The position numbers and the translations under genes were made by a program. From Pseudomonas fluorescens (GTDB lineage Bacteria; Pseudomonadota; Gammaproteobacteria; Pseudomonadales; Pseudomonadaceae), in NCBI RefSeq assembly GCF_902497875.1, contig NZ_CABVHY010000026.1, forward strand, positions 36,383 through 100,382: a DNA stretch of 64,000 nucleotides. Direction: 5' to 3'. Positions 16,405 to 24,794 of this stretch are shown here, piece after piece; within the stretch, counting starts at the first letter, position 1, and each line of letters begins with the position of its first letter. The notes beneath the pieces were generated by a model. That model was given only the letters and a program-made list of their open reading frames with translations, was not told the DNA's origin and did no database searches.

Positions 16405-18858
16405 CTAGTCCTCGTCAGTCGGCTCCGGCGACAGCTCGATAATCGGCGGCTCTGTGCGTGGCAGGCGCAAAGTGAAACGTGCGCCACCCTCCGGACGAGT
16501 GACACCGAGAACCGTTCCTCCATGAGCCTGGGCAATGGCACGGCTAATGGCAAGCCCCAGTCCGACACCCGGGATCGCGCTTTCCTTTTTACCGCGCTCG
16601 AACTTGCTGAATATCGCTTCCTCGTGCCCTCGCGGCAGTCCGGGACCATAATCGTCGACCCATAATTCAACAGTATCGTCGGTGGCGGCAGCGCCAATTC
16701 TGATGGGCGTATCGGGAGGGGTGTACTTGCCGGCGTTTTCCAGCAAGTTGACCAGCACTCGCTCGATCAACACCGCATCGATATGTACCAGCGGCAGGTC
16801 TTCAGGAAGAGCAACCTGTACCGGGCGCACTCCCAAGGCTGGTCGAATGGCCCTCAGCGAACTGCCCACAACTTCCTCCAAAGGTTGCCATTGCAAATTT
16901 AGCGCAACCGCACCAGATTCAAGCCGTGCCATGTCGAGCAGGTTATTGACCAGTATGTTCATGCGTAGCGCTGATTCACGTATCGCATGGGCAATCTCGA
17001 CTGGCTCGCCGGTCAACGAAGGCTTCGTCAGCGTCAGCGTCTCGGCCAATCCGACCATCGCCGTGAGAGGCGTTCGTAGATCATGTGAGATCGCAGCAAG
17101 CAGCGAGTTACGCAGGCGCTCCGACTCCATCTGAACTGTGGTGTCCTGAGCGACATTGACGTAATGGATTCTTTCGAGCGAGATGGCCAATAGCGACGCG
17201 CAGGTGTCGAGCAGGCGTCGCTGTTCCGGAACACCCAATCGGGTAGCGTCACGCGGCTGCACGGCCAATACACCGCGTACGCGCATTGGTGCCGACAGCG
17301 GCAGATAGAGTGTGGGGCTGGCCGGAAGCGTATCGGTTCCCTGCCCCGCCGCCTGGACTTTATCGAAGGACCATTGGGCAATGGCAGAGTCGACCTCAGG
17401 TGCATCGCCTGTGGTCATCGGCGTTTGCAGCTTGTCGTTGTCATCCGCGACGAGCAAGGCTGACCGGGCGTTGAATTCGTCTGCGAGGAAGCGAGTCCCG
17501 ATCTCGGCCACTTGCTCGGTCATTAGCGCGGCGGATAACTGTCGTGAAATCTCATACAGCGCTCGTATGCGATCTTCGCGTTTTTGCGCAACCCGTGCCT
17601 GGTAGGTCAGGCCGGCAGTCATTTGACCGATCACCAGTGCCACAACCAGCATTACACCGAAGGTCACCAGGTACTGGACGTCGCTGATGGCGAATGAAAA
17701 ACGTGGTGATACGAAAAAGAAGTCAAACGCACCCACCGAAAAAAATGCGGCGAGAATCGCCGGACCGCGACCGTAGCGAACCGCGATGCCGACGACCGCG
17801 AGCAGGAACAGCATCACGATATTGGCCAGTTCGAACACCCGCAACAGCGGCGTGGCGAGCAAGGTGGTCGCCGCACAGATCGCGGCACTCATGGCGTAGG
17901 CGGGCCACGCCACGCGACTTTCACCCCCGATGGCTGCCTTCTCGGGCCGTGTCCTTTGTAATGCCGGGAGTGCTATCTGAACTACGTCCAGGTCGGCTCC
18001 AAACTCACCGATCCGATCCGCCAGCGCGGTCGGATTTTCATAGGGATGCGCCGAGTTGGTGTTGAAGAAACCGCCGCCGTTGGTGCCAAGCATCTTGATC
18101 GCCTCTTGCGACGCCACCGGTCCCATCGCAAGCGTTTGCGTGTGGCTGGTGGTGTCCTGCATGACGGCCTTGCCTTGGGCGTCCATCATCGGTTGGCCGG
18201 AAGCATCGAGCTTGGGTGACTGGTACTGTATGACTTCAAGCGTCGCCACTTCTTTATACGGTTCGAAATTCTGGATCACCCCCTGGCTGACGAAAAACAA
18301 CCCGAATATCAGCGATAGCGGCAGCAAGACCCACAAGGTGACACGGGTGAGGTCAGCCCAAATATTGCCGATGCTGGTCGCGCTGTGGCGTGCGAAGCCA
18401 CGGATCAGTGCCATCACAACCACAATGCCAGAGGCCGCCGACAGAAAATTCTGCACCGCCAGCGCGAGCATCTGGGTCAGATAGCTCATTGTCGCTTCGC
18501 CGCTATAGCCCTGCCAGTTGGTGTTGGTGACGAAACTGGCTGCCGTGTTGAACGACGAGTCAGGGCTGACGGCGCCAAAACCCTGCGGATTGAGCGGAAG
18601 GAAAGCTTGCAGGCGCTGTAGTGCATAGACTACCAACAGCCCGAGAATGTTGAACAGCAGCAGCGCGAGCACGTACTGAAGCCAACCCATCTCGGTGTCG
18701 GCCTTGACTCCCGCGAGGCGATATAGCGGTGCCTCAATACGTTTGCCGAAAGTGAATCGCCCCTCCATCACCGTGGTGAGCCAACTGGCGAGCGGCCACG
18801 CCAACGCAACCAGTACCAGAAGATAGACGCCAAGCAGAGTCCAGGCCTGGATCGTCAT
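16405..18858 (-). CDS. KdpA'-'KdpD in-frame fusion (deleted kdp operon)
   Basis: One open frame of 817 residues joins two genes that normally lie three genes apart. Residues 1 to about 281 are KdpA: TASFVTNTNWQGYSGE and GTNGGGFFNTNSAHPYENPTALAD are two of its four potassium-filter loops. From about 282 the protein is KdpD: ADRIGEFGADLDVV, four membrane segments (about 305-420), a GAF region, HisKA with SHDLRTPLT (His592), and an ATPase domain with NLLENAGKY, DDYGPGLP and GVGLGLAI. Missing are the KdpA second half, KdpB, KdpC and the KdpD N-terminal Walker and USP domains. The join falls at ALADRI, where both parents share LAD-type sequence, near 18012-18028. The transporter cannot work; the kinase half could. 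A sequencing or assembly artefact is not excluded. Confidence 0.9.
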   Translation of the reverse strand: MTIQAWTLLGVYLLVLVALAWPLASWLTTVMEGRFTFGKRIEAPLYRLAGVKADTEMGWLQYVLALLLFNILGLLVVYALQRLQAFLPLNPQGFGAVSPDSSFNTAASFVTNTNWQGYSGEATMSYLTQMLALAVQNFLSAASGIVVVMALIRGFARHSATSIGNIWADLTRVTLWVLLPLSLIFGLFFVSQGVIQNFEPYKEVATLEVIQYQSPKLDASGQPMMDAQGKAVMQDTTSHTQTLAMGPVASQEAIKMLGTNGGGFFNTNSAHPYENPTALADRIGEFGADLDVVQIALPALQRTRPEKAAIGGESRVAWPAYAMSAAICAATTLLATPLLRVFELANIVMLFLLAVVGIAVRYGRGPAILAAFFSVGAFDFFFVSPRFSFAISDVQYLVTFGVMLVVALVIGQMTAGLTYQARVAQKREDRIRALYEISRQLSAALMTEQVAEIGTRFLADEFNARSALLVADDNDKLQTPMTTGDAPEVDSAIAQWSFDKVQAAGQGTDTLPASPTLYLPLSAPMRVRGVLAVQPRDATRLGVPEQRRLLDTCASLLAISLERIHYVNVAQDTTVQMESERLRNSLLAAISHDLRTPLTAMVGLAETLTLTKPSLTGEPVEIAHAIRESALRMNILVNNLLDMARLESGAVALNLQWQPLEEVVGSSLRAIRPALGVRPVQVALPEDLPLVHIDAVLIERVLVNLLENAGKYTPPDTPIRIGAAATDDTVELWVDDYGPGLPRGHEEAIFSKFERGKKESAIPGVGLGLAISRAIAQAHGGTVLGVTRPEGGARFTLRLPRTEPPIIELSPEPTDED

Positions 18859-18947
18859 AAGAAATCCTCCGGAAACAGCAGCGCGGTGATGAGGTAGATC
18901 AGCAGCCCGAACGCCAGCAAGCCGCCCAAGAGGTAGAGGCCGTTCAT
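18855..18947 (-). CDS. kdpF: KdpF, small Kdp-ATPase subunit
   Basis: A 30-residue single-span membrane peptide (MNGLYLLGGLLAFGLLIYLI then TALLFPEDFL). This is the KdpF subunit that stabilises the KdpFABC complex. A strong ribosome site (AGGAGGCG) precedes the ATG and the stop overlaps the KdpA start by four bases (ATGA). It is intact although KdpA, KdpB and KdpC are not, so it has no complex to join. Confidence 0.9.
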   Translation of the reverse strand: MNGLYLLGGLLAFGLLIYLITALLFPEDFL

Positions 18948-19039
18948 GAACGCCTCCTGTTCAGTGCAGCACAACCGTAAGCCAGGCCCACTACGGTGAC
19001 GAAGCACAGTGCGCCGAGCCCTAGAAAGACCATGTCCAT
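18944..19039 (-). CDS. 31-residue hydrophobic peptide before kdpF
   Basis: An ATG with GGAGGAATCGTG before it opens 31 codons (MDMVFLGLGALCFVTVVGLA then YGCAALNRRRS) ending on TGA that overlaps the kdpF start by three bases. It has one membrane span and a basic tail. Translation coupling to kdpF is likely. Its function is unknown; it may be a second KdpF-like subunit or a leader. Confidence 0.6.
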   Translation of the reverse strand: MDMVFLGLGALCFVTVVGLAYGCAALNRRRS

Positions 19040-19329
19040 CACGATTCCTCCGGTGATGGTGTCTAGCCTAGGGACTCATGTATCAAGATGCTGAAAATAC
19101 TCCGGCGGGCGAGATAAAGATCTCGAAAAGACGGAACGGGGCTTTTAGCGCTGTTTGCACTCTACGACCTCACCGCAGGTTGCGTCGCATCCAACCCTCC
19201 CCGTGTCGCGTATGAGTTGTCGGATCTAGGAATGGGCTTGCTGGTCCATATGATTCCAGTATGGACATGGGTGTTGGAAAACGCAGATAGAGTGCGAAGT
19301 GCTCGGGCGAACTATGATACCCGCGGCCC
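19040..19329. other. Gene-free kdp upstream region
   Basis: About 290 bases before the 31-codon peptide, on the minus strand. It should hold the kdp promoter and KdpE site, but I cannot point to a convincing pair of KdpE boxes by eye. Confidence 0.35.
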
Positions 19330-19683
19330 TCACTCTTCCTGAGCCACCAGGCGCAGACCTTTGCGCGTGACTTGCTGGCCCACTGTGAAGCGCTCGTTGG
19401 GCGAGCGCACGGTACTGAGGTTGCCTTGGGCATCCTTCACTTCGTAGGCGGTCCCACTCTGGCCAGAGGCTTGCTGCGCTGCACCGCCCAGGAAGAAACC
19501 GGCACCGGCCCCCACCAGCGCGCCCAGGGGACCGCCCACTGCGCCGACCATCATTCCGGTGAGCGTGCCATAGCCTTTGCCGCCCGTGGTATCGGGGACT
19601 TCGCGGACAACCTTGTCAGCCATGCATAGGGGGGAAAGAAGAACAAGGCACAGCGAGAAACTGAGGGGGATTGAATGAGTCAT
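19330..19683 (-). CDS. Exported glycine-zipper protein
   Basis: A 117-residue protein with a signal peptide (SIPLSFSLCLVLLSPLCMA, cut after about residue 22). The middle, GTLTGMMVGAVGGPLGALVGAGAGFFLGG, is a glycine-zipper hairpin of the type found in SlyB-like and other outer-membrane or periplasmic proteins. AAAGGAATCCACC before the ATG is a good ribosome site. The cysteine at the end of the signal peptide might allow lipidation, but the box is weak. It follows phnP on the same strand after a 200-base gap with three repeated motifs. The exact role is unknown. Confidence 0.65.
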   Translation of the reverse strand: MTHSIPLSFSLCLVLLSPLCMADKVVREVPDTTGGKGYGTLTGMMVGAVGGPLGALVGAGAGFFLGGAAQQASGQSGTAYEVKDAQGNLSTVRSPNERFTVGQQVTRKGLRLVAQEE

Positions 19684-19778
19684 GGTGGATTCCTTTGGCG
19701 GTTACTGTTTGCTATTGGATCATCACAAACCGTGCCAGTTTTTTTATTCAATTAAATCAGTCTCTTATAAACACTGAG

Positions 19779-19839
19779 GTCATAAAGACTATGAGCGAAA
19801 TACGTCATATCGACTATGCCATATGTCATTATGACTATA
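19779..19839. promoter_or_regulatory. Three repeats of GTCATA-N3-ACTATG type
   Basis: GTCATAAAGACTATG (19779-19793), GTCATATCGACTATG (19804-19818) and GTCATTATGACTATA (19825-19839) lie in one direction, 25 and 21 bases apart. The first is nearly a palindrome (TCATA-N5-TATGA). They lie about 100-155 bases before the glycine-zipper gene. The third matches the site at 8705-8718. It looks like a multi-site operator; the protein that binds is unknown. Confidence 0.45.
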
Positions 19840-19883
19840 GCCACCAACGCTCAACCCTCCCCGCCCCTGGATTCCCCGAGCCG

Positions 19884-20627
19884 TCAAACCACCATCCCGT
19901 CCCGAGCCACCACCACGCCCGGTGGCAACGCGTTATCGGGCAGCCACGCATCCAGTGTGTGCCCGATGTGCGTCAACACCGCCAACCGCGGCTTCAACTC
20001 GGCGATGCAAGCCAGTGCCAGGTTGAGGTCGTTGTGGTTACGGGGTGACTGCGGTTGTGGCGCCATGGTGCAGTCCAGCACCAGCGCGTCCAACGGCTGG
20101 CGTTGCAGGAAGTCGCGAGTGTGCTCCGGCAGGCCGACGGTATCGGTCAGGTAGGCAATACGTCGCCCCTCGCCTTCCAGTAGGTAACCCAAGGTCGGTT
20201 TCGAATGCACCAAGGGTACAGCCGTGACGCGAAGCGCACCAAGTTGCCGGCTTTCAAAGGCGCTGAACGGCTGACTGAAATCCAGAATCCCCGGGTGTTT
20301 GTACAGATCCGCCAAGCCCTCGGGGTCCACCGGACCGTGTACCGGAATCACCAGCCCCTGCCCCCAGCGCAAGTGCAACAACCCTTGCGCATGATCTGCG
20401 TGGTAATGGGTCTGCAGGATGCCGTTGAAGCTACGCGGCGGGAAACGCTCGACCAGATCGGTGAGCCCCGAATCGATCAGCCAGCGTTGATCAGCGCACT
20501 CAATGAGCGCGCTGCACGGCCGACGGCGTAACCGTGGATCGACCTGCGCGGCGGCACACGCGCAACACTCACAACCGTAGACCGGTACCTGCCGCGCATC
20601 GGCAGTGCCCAACAGAGTCAGGCGCAT
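19884..20627 (-). CDS. phnP: PhnP, phosphoribosyl 1,2-cyclic phosphate phosphodiesterase
   Basis: A 247-residue metallo-beta-lactamase-fold enzyme. The metal motif is seen in LQTHYHADHAQG (HxHxDH) and further ligands in VLDCTM and LTHIGHTLDAWL. The CECCACAAAQ cysteines near residue 18 match the structural zinc site of E. coli PhnP. It opens the cyclic phosphate made by carbon-phosphorus lyase, giving ribose 1,5-bisphosphate for PhnN. It is the last gene of the operon and overlaps phnN by ten bases. Confidence 0.92.
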   Translation of the reverse strand: MRLTLLGTADARQVPVYGCECCACAAAQVDPRLRRRPCSALIECADQRWLIDSGLTDLVERFPPRSFNGILQTHYHADHAQGLLHLRWGQGLVIPVHGPVDPEGLADLYKHPGILDFSQPFSAFESRQLGALRVTAVPLVHSKPTLGYLLEGEGRRIAYLTDTVGLPEHTRDFLQRQPLDALVLDCTMAPQPQSPRNHNDLNLALACIAELKPRLAVLTHIGHTLDAWLPDNALPPGVVVARDGMVV

Positions 20628-21190
20628 ACCGCCTCCTTGCCGATCAGTTGCAGCAGGCGACCCAGGGTTTGCTCGATAGACCCGGAATTGTCCAGCAGTT
20701 GCAGGCGCTTGTCCTTGCTCGCCATCAAGCTTGCGGCGAAGTCAGCATTGCGCGCCAAGCGTGCCTCGATCTCCGGCAACGACTCGCGACCACGGACCAA
20801 CAAGCGCTGGCGCAATATTGCCTGATCCACCGTCAGCAATAGGCCGAGCAACGTCGGATAACGCTCACACGCCTGAGGCAAATGTCCACGTGAGCCGTTG
20901 ACCAGCACATCCAGCCCGGACTCCAGCCACGCATCGATTTCCTTCGGGATGCCATAGAACAGGCCGTTGGCCTGCCAGCTCAAGGCAAACGCGCCCTGAG
21001 CCTGCAACGTTATGAACTCGTCGACGCTGACCGCCCGTGCGGCCTCGCCCACAGCTTCCGTCGAACGGGTGATGACCCGCCGCACGATCCGGCAGTCCCG
21101 ATCGACCAGCGATTCGCGTGCAGCATCAAGCAGGCTGTCCTTGCCCGAACCGGAAGGTCCAATGAGATAGATCAACCTGCCGGCCATCAA
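20618..21190 (-). CDS. phnN: PhnN, ribose 1,5-bisphosphate phosphokinase
   Basis: A 190-residue P-loop kinase with LIYLIGPSGSGKDSLLDAA (Walker A) at the N-terminus and a guanylate-kinase-like fold. It phosphorylates ribose 1,5-bisphosphate to PRPP, ending the carbon-phosphorus lyase pathway. The start overlaps the phnM stop by four bases and its own end overlaps phnP, which fits tight coupling. Confidence 0.92.
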   Translation of the reverse strand: MMAGRLIYLIGPSGSGKDSLLDAARESLVDRDCRIVRRVITRSTEAVGEAARAVSVDEFITLQAQGAFALSWQANGLFYGIPKEIDAWLESGLDVLVNGSRGHLPQACERYPTLLGLLLTVDQAILRQRLLVRGRESLPEIEARLARNADFAASLMASKDKRLQLLDNSGSIEQTLGRLLQLIGKEAVCA

Positions 21191-22332
21191 AACACCCTCT
21201 TCGCTTGTCGCCAGACCTGCTGGATCACCGGCATGCCGTCCTGGTTCCTGGCGTGGATCAGGTCGGCCCGCAAGCCGACGCGGATCTCTCCGCGATCATT
21301 GAGCCCCGCCGCCTGCGCCGGTGCACGACTGACCATGCCCACCGTTTGGGGCAGATCGCACTGATTGTCTTGCGCCGCGAGCATGAACGCCGCTTGCAGC
21401 AGGCTGGCGGGATAGTAATCGCTGGAGAGAATATCCAGCAGCCCTTCTTTCGCCAGGTCAGCCGCCGCCACGTTGCCAGAGTGCGATCCGCCGCGCACGA
21501 TGTTCGGTGCGCCCATCAATACGCTCATGCCCAACCGATGGCTGGCGCGTGCGGCTTCCAGGGAGGTCGGGAATTCGGCAATGGTCATGCCCAAGCGGGC
21601 CGATTCCTCGACATGCGCCAGGGTCGCGTCATCGTGACTGGCTACCGACAGGCCCCGGGCCAGGCAGTCCTCAACAATGGCGCGGCGATAACGGTCGCTG
21701 AACTCGCGGGAGTTGGCCACCTGGGTGAGGATGAATTCGTCCATCTGCAGCGTGGTCAGGTGGTATTTGCCCATGTAGTACTCGCGGTACTTCGCTTCAA
21801 GGGCGAATTGACGCTGACCCGGCGAGTGGTCCATGACTGACACCAACTGCACCAGCGGGTGCTCCACCAGATCGCGAAACACGCTCAGGGTGTCCGGATG
21901 GCACAGCTCGCAACGCAAGTGCAGCCGGTGTTCGGCACGGGTCAGGCCGGCGGTGTTGGCCGAGGCAATGCCTTCGAGCATCGCCGACAGTTTCTGCATG
22001 CGGTTGCCCTTGGGGTTGACGTCACCAATCGACAGCGCGTCGAAGACCGTGGTGATGCCCGCCGCGACGATCTGCGCATCATGACTCAAGATTGCAGAGG
22101 TCGAGGGCCAGTCCACGCCAGGGCGCGGCGTCATATGCTTTTCGAGGTTGTCGGTGTGCAGCTCGATCAGCCCCGGCAGCAGGTAGTCGCCGTGCAGGTC
22201 TTGCGCCTGTGGCAAACGGCTGGAGCACTCATCTATGTGTGTGATCAGGCCGTTGCGCACCACCACGGTGCCGTTGAACACCCGGTCTGCGGTGACGATT
22301 TGAGCGTTGCTAAGAATCTGTTCGGTCAGCAT
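21187..22332 (-). CDS. phnM: PhnM, phosphoribosyl triphosphate diphosphatase
   Basis: A 381-residue amidohydrolase-fold enzyme. The metal-binding start GLIELHTDNLEKHMTPRP and later VASHDDA and IVRGGSHSGNVAAADLA match PhnM. It removes pyrophosphate from the 5-triphosphate intermediate made by PhnGHIL. Its start overlaps the end of phnL by seven bases. Length is as in E. coli. Confidence 0.93.
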   Translation of the reverse strand: MLTEQILSNAQIVTADRVFNGTVVVRNGLITHIDECSSRLPQAQDLHGDYLLPGLIELHTDNLEKHMTPRPGVDWPSTSAILSHDAQIVAAGITTVFDALSIGDVNPKGNRMQKLSAMLEGIASANTAGLTRAEHRLHLRCELCHPDTLSVFRDLVEHPLVQLVSVMDHSPGQRQFALEAKYREYYMGKYHLTTLQMDEFILTQVANSREFSDRYRRAIVEDCLARGLSVASHDDATLAHVEESARLGMTIAEFPTSLEAARASHRLGMSVLMGAPNIVRGGSHSGNVAAADLAKEGLLDILSSDYYPASLLQAAFMLAAQDNQCDLPQTVGMVSRAPAQAAGLNDRGEIRVGLRADLIHARNQDGMPVIQQVWRQAKRVF

Positions 22333-23036
22333 GGCAGGGCGTCCTTGGCAGTCGGGGTCATGTCGAGGTGGCGGTCGGCGACCGCTTCACGGGCGGCGCG
22401 GTCGTGAAAAATACCGATCAGGGCGGCGCCTTGCGCTTTGGCTTCGTGCATCAGTTCCAGCACCACTTGACGGTTGGTGTCGTCCAGCGAAGCGGTCGGT
22501 TCGTCGAGCAGCATCAGCGGCCAAGTGACCATGAAGCCGCGCGCGATGTTGACCCTCTGTTGTTCGCCCCCGGAAAACGTGCCCGGCGCCAGTTGCCACA
22601 AGCGTTGCGGAATGTTCAGTCGCGCCAGCAGCTGTTCGGCCCGGGATTTGGCGTTGTCTTTCGACCAACCGCGCGCCAGGGCTGGCTCCATGACCACGTC
22701 CAGTGTCGCGACCCGCGGGATCACCCGCAGAAACTGGCTGACATAGCCCAAGGTCGTTTGCCGCACTTGCAGCACTTCACGCGGCTGCGCACCGACCATT
22801 TCCAGCCATCCGCCTTCATGGCGCACGCGGATGCTGCCGCCCGCCGGTAGATAGTTGCCGTACAGCGTGCGCAACAAGGTGCTTTTGCCGGCACCGGACT
22901 GCCCGTGCAACACCAGGCATTCACCGGCGCTGACGGTAAAGTTCAGGTCGTCGAGCACGTTCAGGACCACACCGTTTTGCTGGTGCAGCGTGAAGGTTTT
23001 CGAGAGGTTGCGAACCTCGATCAGCGTATTCATCAT
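22326..23036 (-). CDS. phnL: PhnL, ABC-type ATPase of the C-P lyase complex
   Basis: About 236 residues with Walker A (LHGQSGAGKSTLL), signature (FSGGEQQRVNIARG) and Walker B (LMLLDEPTASLD). PhnL acts with PhnG, PhnH and PhnI in forming the phosphonate ribosyl triphosphate. Two ATGs in tandem and an earlier GTG at 23042 make the start uncertain by a few codons. The ribosome site is weak (GGGGTG). Confidence 0.92.
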   Translation of the reverse strand: MMNTLIEVRNLSKTFTLHQQNGVVLNVLDDLNFTVSAGECLVLHGQSGAGKSTLLRTLYGNYLPAGGSIRVRHEGGWLEMVGAQPREVLQVRQTTLGYVSQFLRVIPRVATLDVVMEPALARGWSKDNAKSRAEQLLARLNIPQRLWQLAPGTFSGGEQQRVNIARGFMVTWPLMLLDEPTASLDDTNRQVVLELMHEAKAQGAALIGIFHDRAAREAVADRHLDMTPTAKDALPC

Positions 23037-23088
23037 GCACACCCCAAAAAGACGGCGGCGACCAGGGACCGCCCGGTCGCCGGTTGAA

Positions 23089-23922
23089 TCACGGTTGCAG
23101 CACCGAGGACACCAGCAGCTGCGAATAAGGATGCTGCGGGTCGTCGAGGATCTGATCGGTCAGCCCGGCTTCTACCACCCGGGAGCGGCGCATCACCATC
23201 AAACGGTCGGCCAGCAAGCGAGCAACGGCCAGGTCGTGGGTAACGATTACCACCGCCAGGTCCAATTCACGCACCAGGCCACGCAACAGGTCGAGCAAGC
23301 GCGCCTGCACCGACACGTCGAGGCCACCGGTGGGTTCGTCCATGAACACCAGGCGCGGGCCAGACACCAGATTGCGGGCGATTTGCAGGCGCTGCTGCAT
23401 GCCCCCCGAGAAGGTGCGCGGCAGGTCATCAATGCGCAACGGGTCGATTTCTACCTGGCTCAGCCAGTCAATCCCGGCAGCTCGCAGCTGGCTGTAATTG
23501 CGCACGCCTTGGGCCATCAAGCGTTCGCCGATGTTGGCGCCGGCCGACACGCCCATGCGCAAGCCATCACGAGGGTTTTGTTCGACGAAGCCCCATTCGG
23601 TGCGCAGCAAGGTGCGGCGTTCGGCTTCGCTGGCGCTGTACAGGTCCAGCCACTGGCCGTCTTTGCCGCGATAACCGATGGTGCCGCGGTCCGGCGGGCA
23701 ACGGCCGCTGAGCAGCGAAAGCAGGGTCGACTTGCCCGAACCGGACTCGCCGACGATGCCCAGCACTTCGCCGGGATACAGGTCGAAACTGACGTCGTCA
23801 CAGCCTTTCTCCGGGCCATACAAACGCGACAGGCCCCGTACTTTCAGCAGCGGTTGCGCGCGCTCTACCTGACGGTTCCGCAAGGTCTGTTCAGTCTGTT
23901 CAGTCTGCACTGACATGTTCAT
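23089..23922 (-). CDS. phnK: PhnK, ABC-type ATPase of the C-P lyase complex
   Basis: 277 residues from the ATG at 23922, which follows AGGAGG by eight bases and overlaps the phnJ stop by four. Walker A (IVGESGSGKSTLLSLL), signature (FSGGMQQRLQIARN) and Walker B (LVFMDEPTGGLD) are present. PhnK binds the PhnGHIJ core in E. coli. The first 20 residues are Gln/Glu/Thr-rich and not in the core fold. Confidence 0.93.
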   Translation of the reverse strand: MNMSVQTEQTEQTLRNRQVERAQPLLKVRGLSRLYGPEKGCDDVSFDLYPGEVLGIVGESGSGKSTLLSLLSGRCPPDRGTIGYRGKDGQWLDLYSASEAERRTLLRTEWGFVEQNPRDGLRMGVSAGANIGERLMAQGVRNYSQLRAAGIDWLSQVEIDPLRIDDLPRTFSGGMQQRLQIARNLVSGPRLVFMDEPTGGLDVSVQARLLDLLRGLVRELDLAVVIVTHDLAVARLLADRLMVMRRSRVVEAGLTDQILDDPQHPYSQLLVSSVLQP

Positions 23923-24794
23923 TGACCGGCCTCCTGTTGGCTGCTGCGCTGGGCGCAATAGTCGGTGTCCGAGCAGACGAAGCTTTGGCTGCCGGCGTCG
24001 TCGAGGATCAGTTCATCGAGGTAGGAATCGCGGCTGCCACAGATGGCGCAGCACTGTTCCCATTTCTGTATTTCAAACGGGTGATCTTCGAAGTCGAGAC
24101 TGACCACTTTGGTGTAGGGCGGCACGGCGTAGAGACGCTTCTCGCGACCGGCGCCGAACAGCATCAGCGCCGGGCTCATGTCGAGTTTCGGGTTATCGAA
24201 TTTCGGGATCGGCGAAGGGTCCATCACATAGCGTTCGTCGACCATCACCGGGTAGGCGTAACTGGTGGCGATGTGGCCGAAGGTGGCGATGTCTTCGTAG
24301 AGTTTGACGTGCATCACGCCATAGTCGTTGAGCGCGTGCATGGTCCTGGTTTCGGTTTCCGACGGTTCGATAAAGCGCAGCGGCTCCGGAATCGGCACCT
24401 GATAAACCATGATCTGATCGGCGTGCAACGGGGTTTCAGGAATCCGGTGACGGGTCTGGATCACGGTGGCTTCCGGCGTGCGTTCGGTGGTGGCGATGCC
24501 GGCGGTACGGGCGAAAAAGCGGCGGATCGATACTGCGTTGGTGGTGTCATCGGCGCCCTGGTCGATGACCTTTAGCACGTCATCGGCAGCCAGAATCGCG
24601 GCGGTCATTTGCATGCCACCGGTACCCCAGCCATAGGGCAACGGCATTTCACGGCCACCGAACGGCACCTGATAACCGGGAATCGCCACGGCTTTGAGCA
24701 GGCCGCGGCGGATCATGCGTTTGGTTTGCTCATCGAGGTAGGCAAAGTTGTAGGCTTCGTCCCGCTCCGGGCGGACAGGCGTCACACGGCTCAT
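23919..24794 (-). CDS. phnJ: PhnJ, carbon-phosphorus lyase radical SAM subunit
   Basis: A 291-residue catalytic subunit that cuts the C-P bond with an S-adenosylmethionine radical. The four cysteines appear as CAIC, then VCSDTDYC about 22 residues on, matching the C-x2-C-x21-C-x5-C pattern of E. coli PhnJ, which binds the 4Fe-4S cluster and the radical Cys. RDEAYNFAYLDEQTKRMIRR at the N-terminus is typical. It overlaps phnI and phnK by four bases at each end. Confidence 0.95.
   Translation of the reverse strand: MSRVTPVRPERDEAYNFAYLDEQTKRMIRRGLLKAVAIPGYQVPFGGREMPLPYGWGTGGMQMTAAILAADDVLKVIDQGADDTTNAVSIRRFFARTAGIATTERTPEATVIQTRHRIPETPLHADQIMVYQVPIPEPLRFIEPSETETRTMHALNDYGVMHVKLYEDIATFGHIATSYAYPVMVDERYVMDPSPIPKFDNPKLDMSPALMLFGAGREKRLYAVPPYTKVVSLDFEDHPFEIQKWEQCCAICGSRDSYLDELILDDAGSQSFVCSDTDYCAQRSSQQEAGQ

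Noticed and set aside
16405..18858. Annotation as a normal KdpD or a normal KdpA
   Set aside because: Neither fits: the first third matches KdpA only and the rest KdpD only, in one open frame.
19170..19433. 87-codon minus-strand ORF before the kdp region
   Set aside because: Overlaps the signal-peptide protein out of frame and has no family features.
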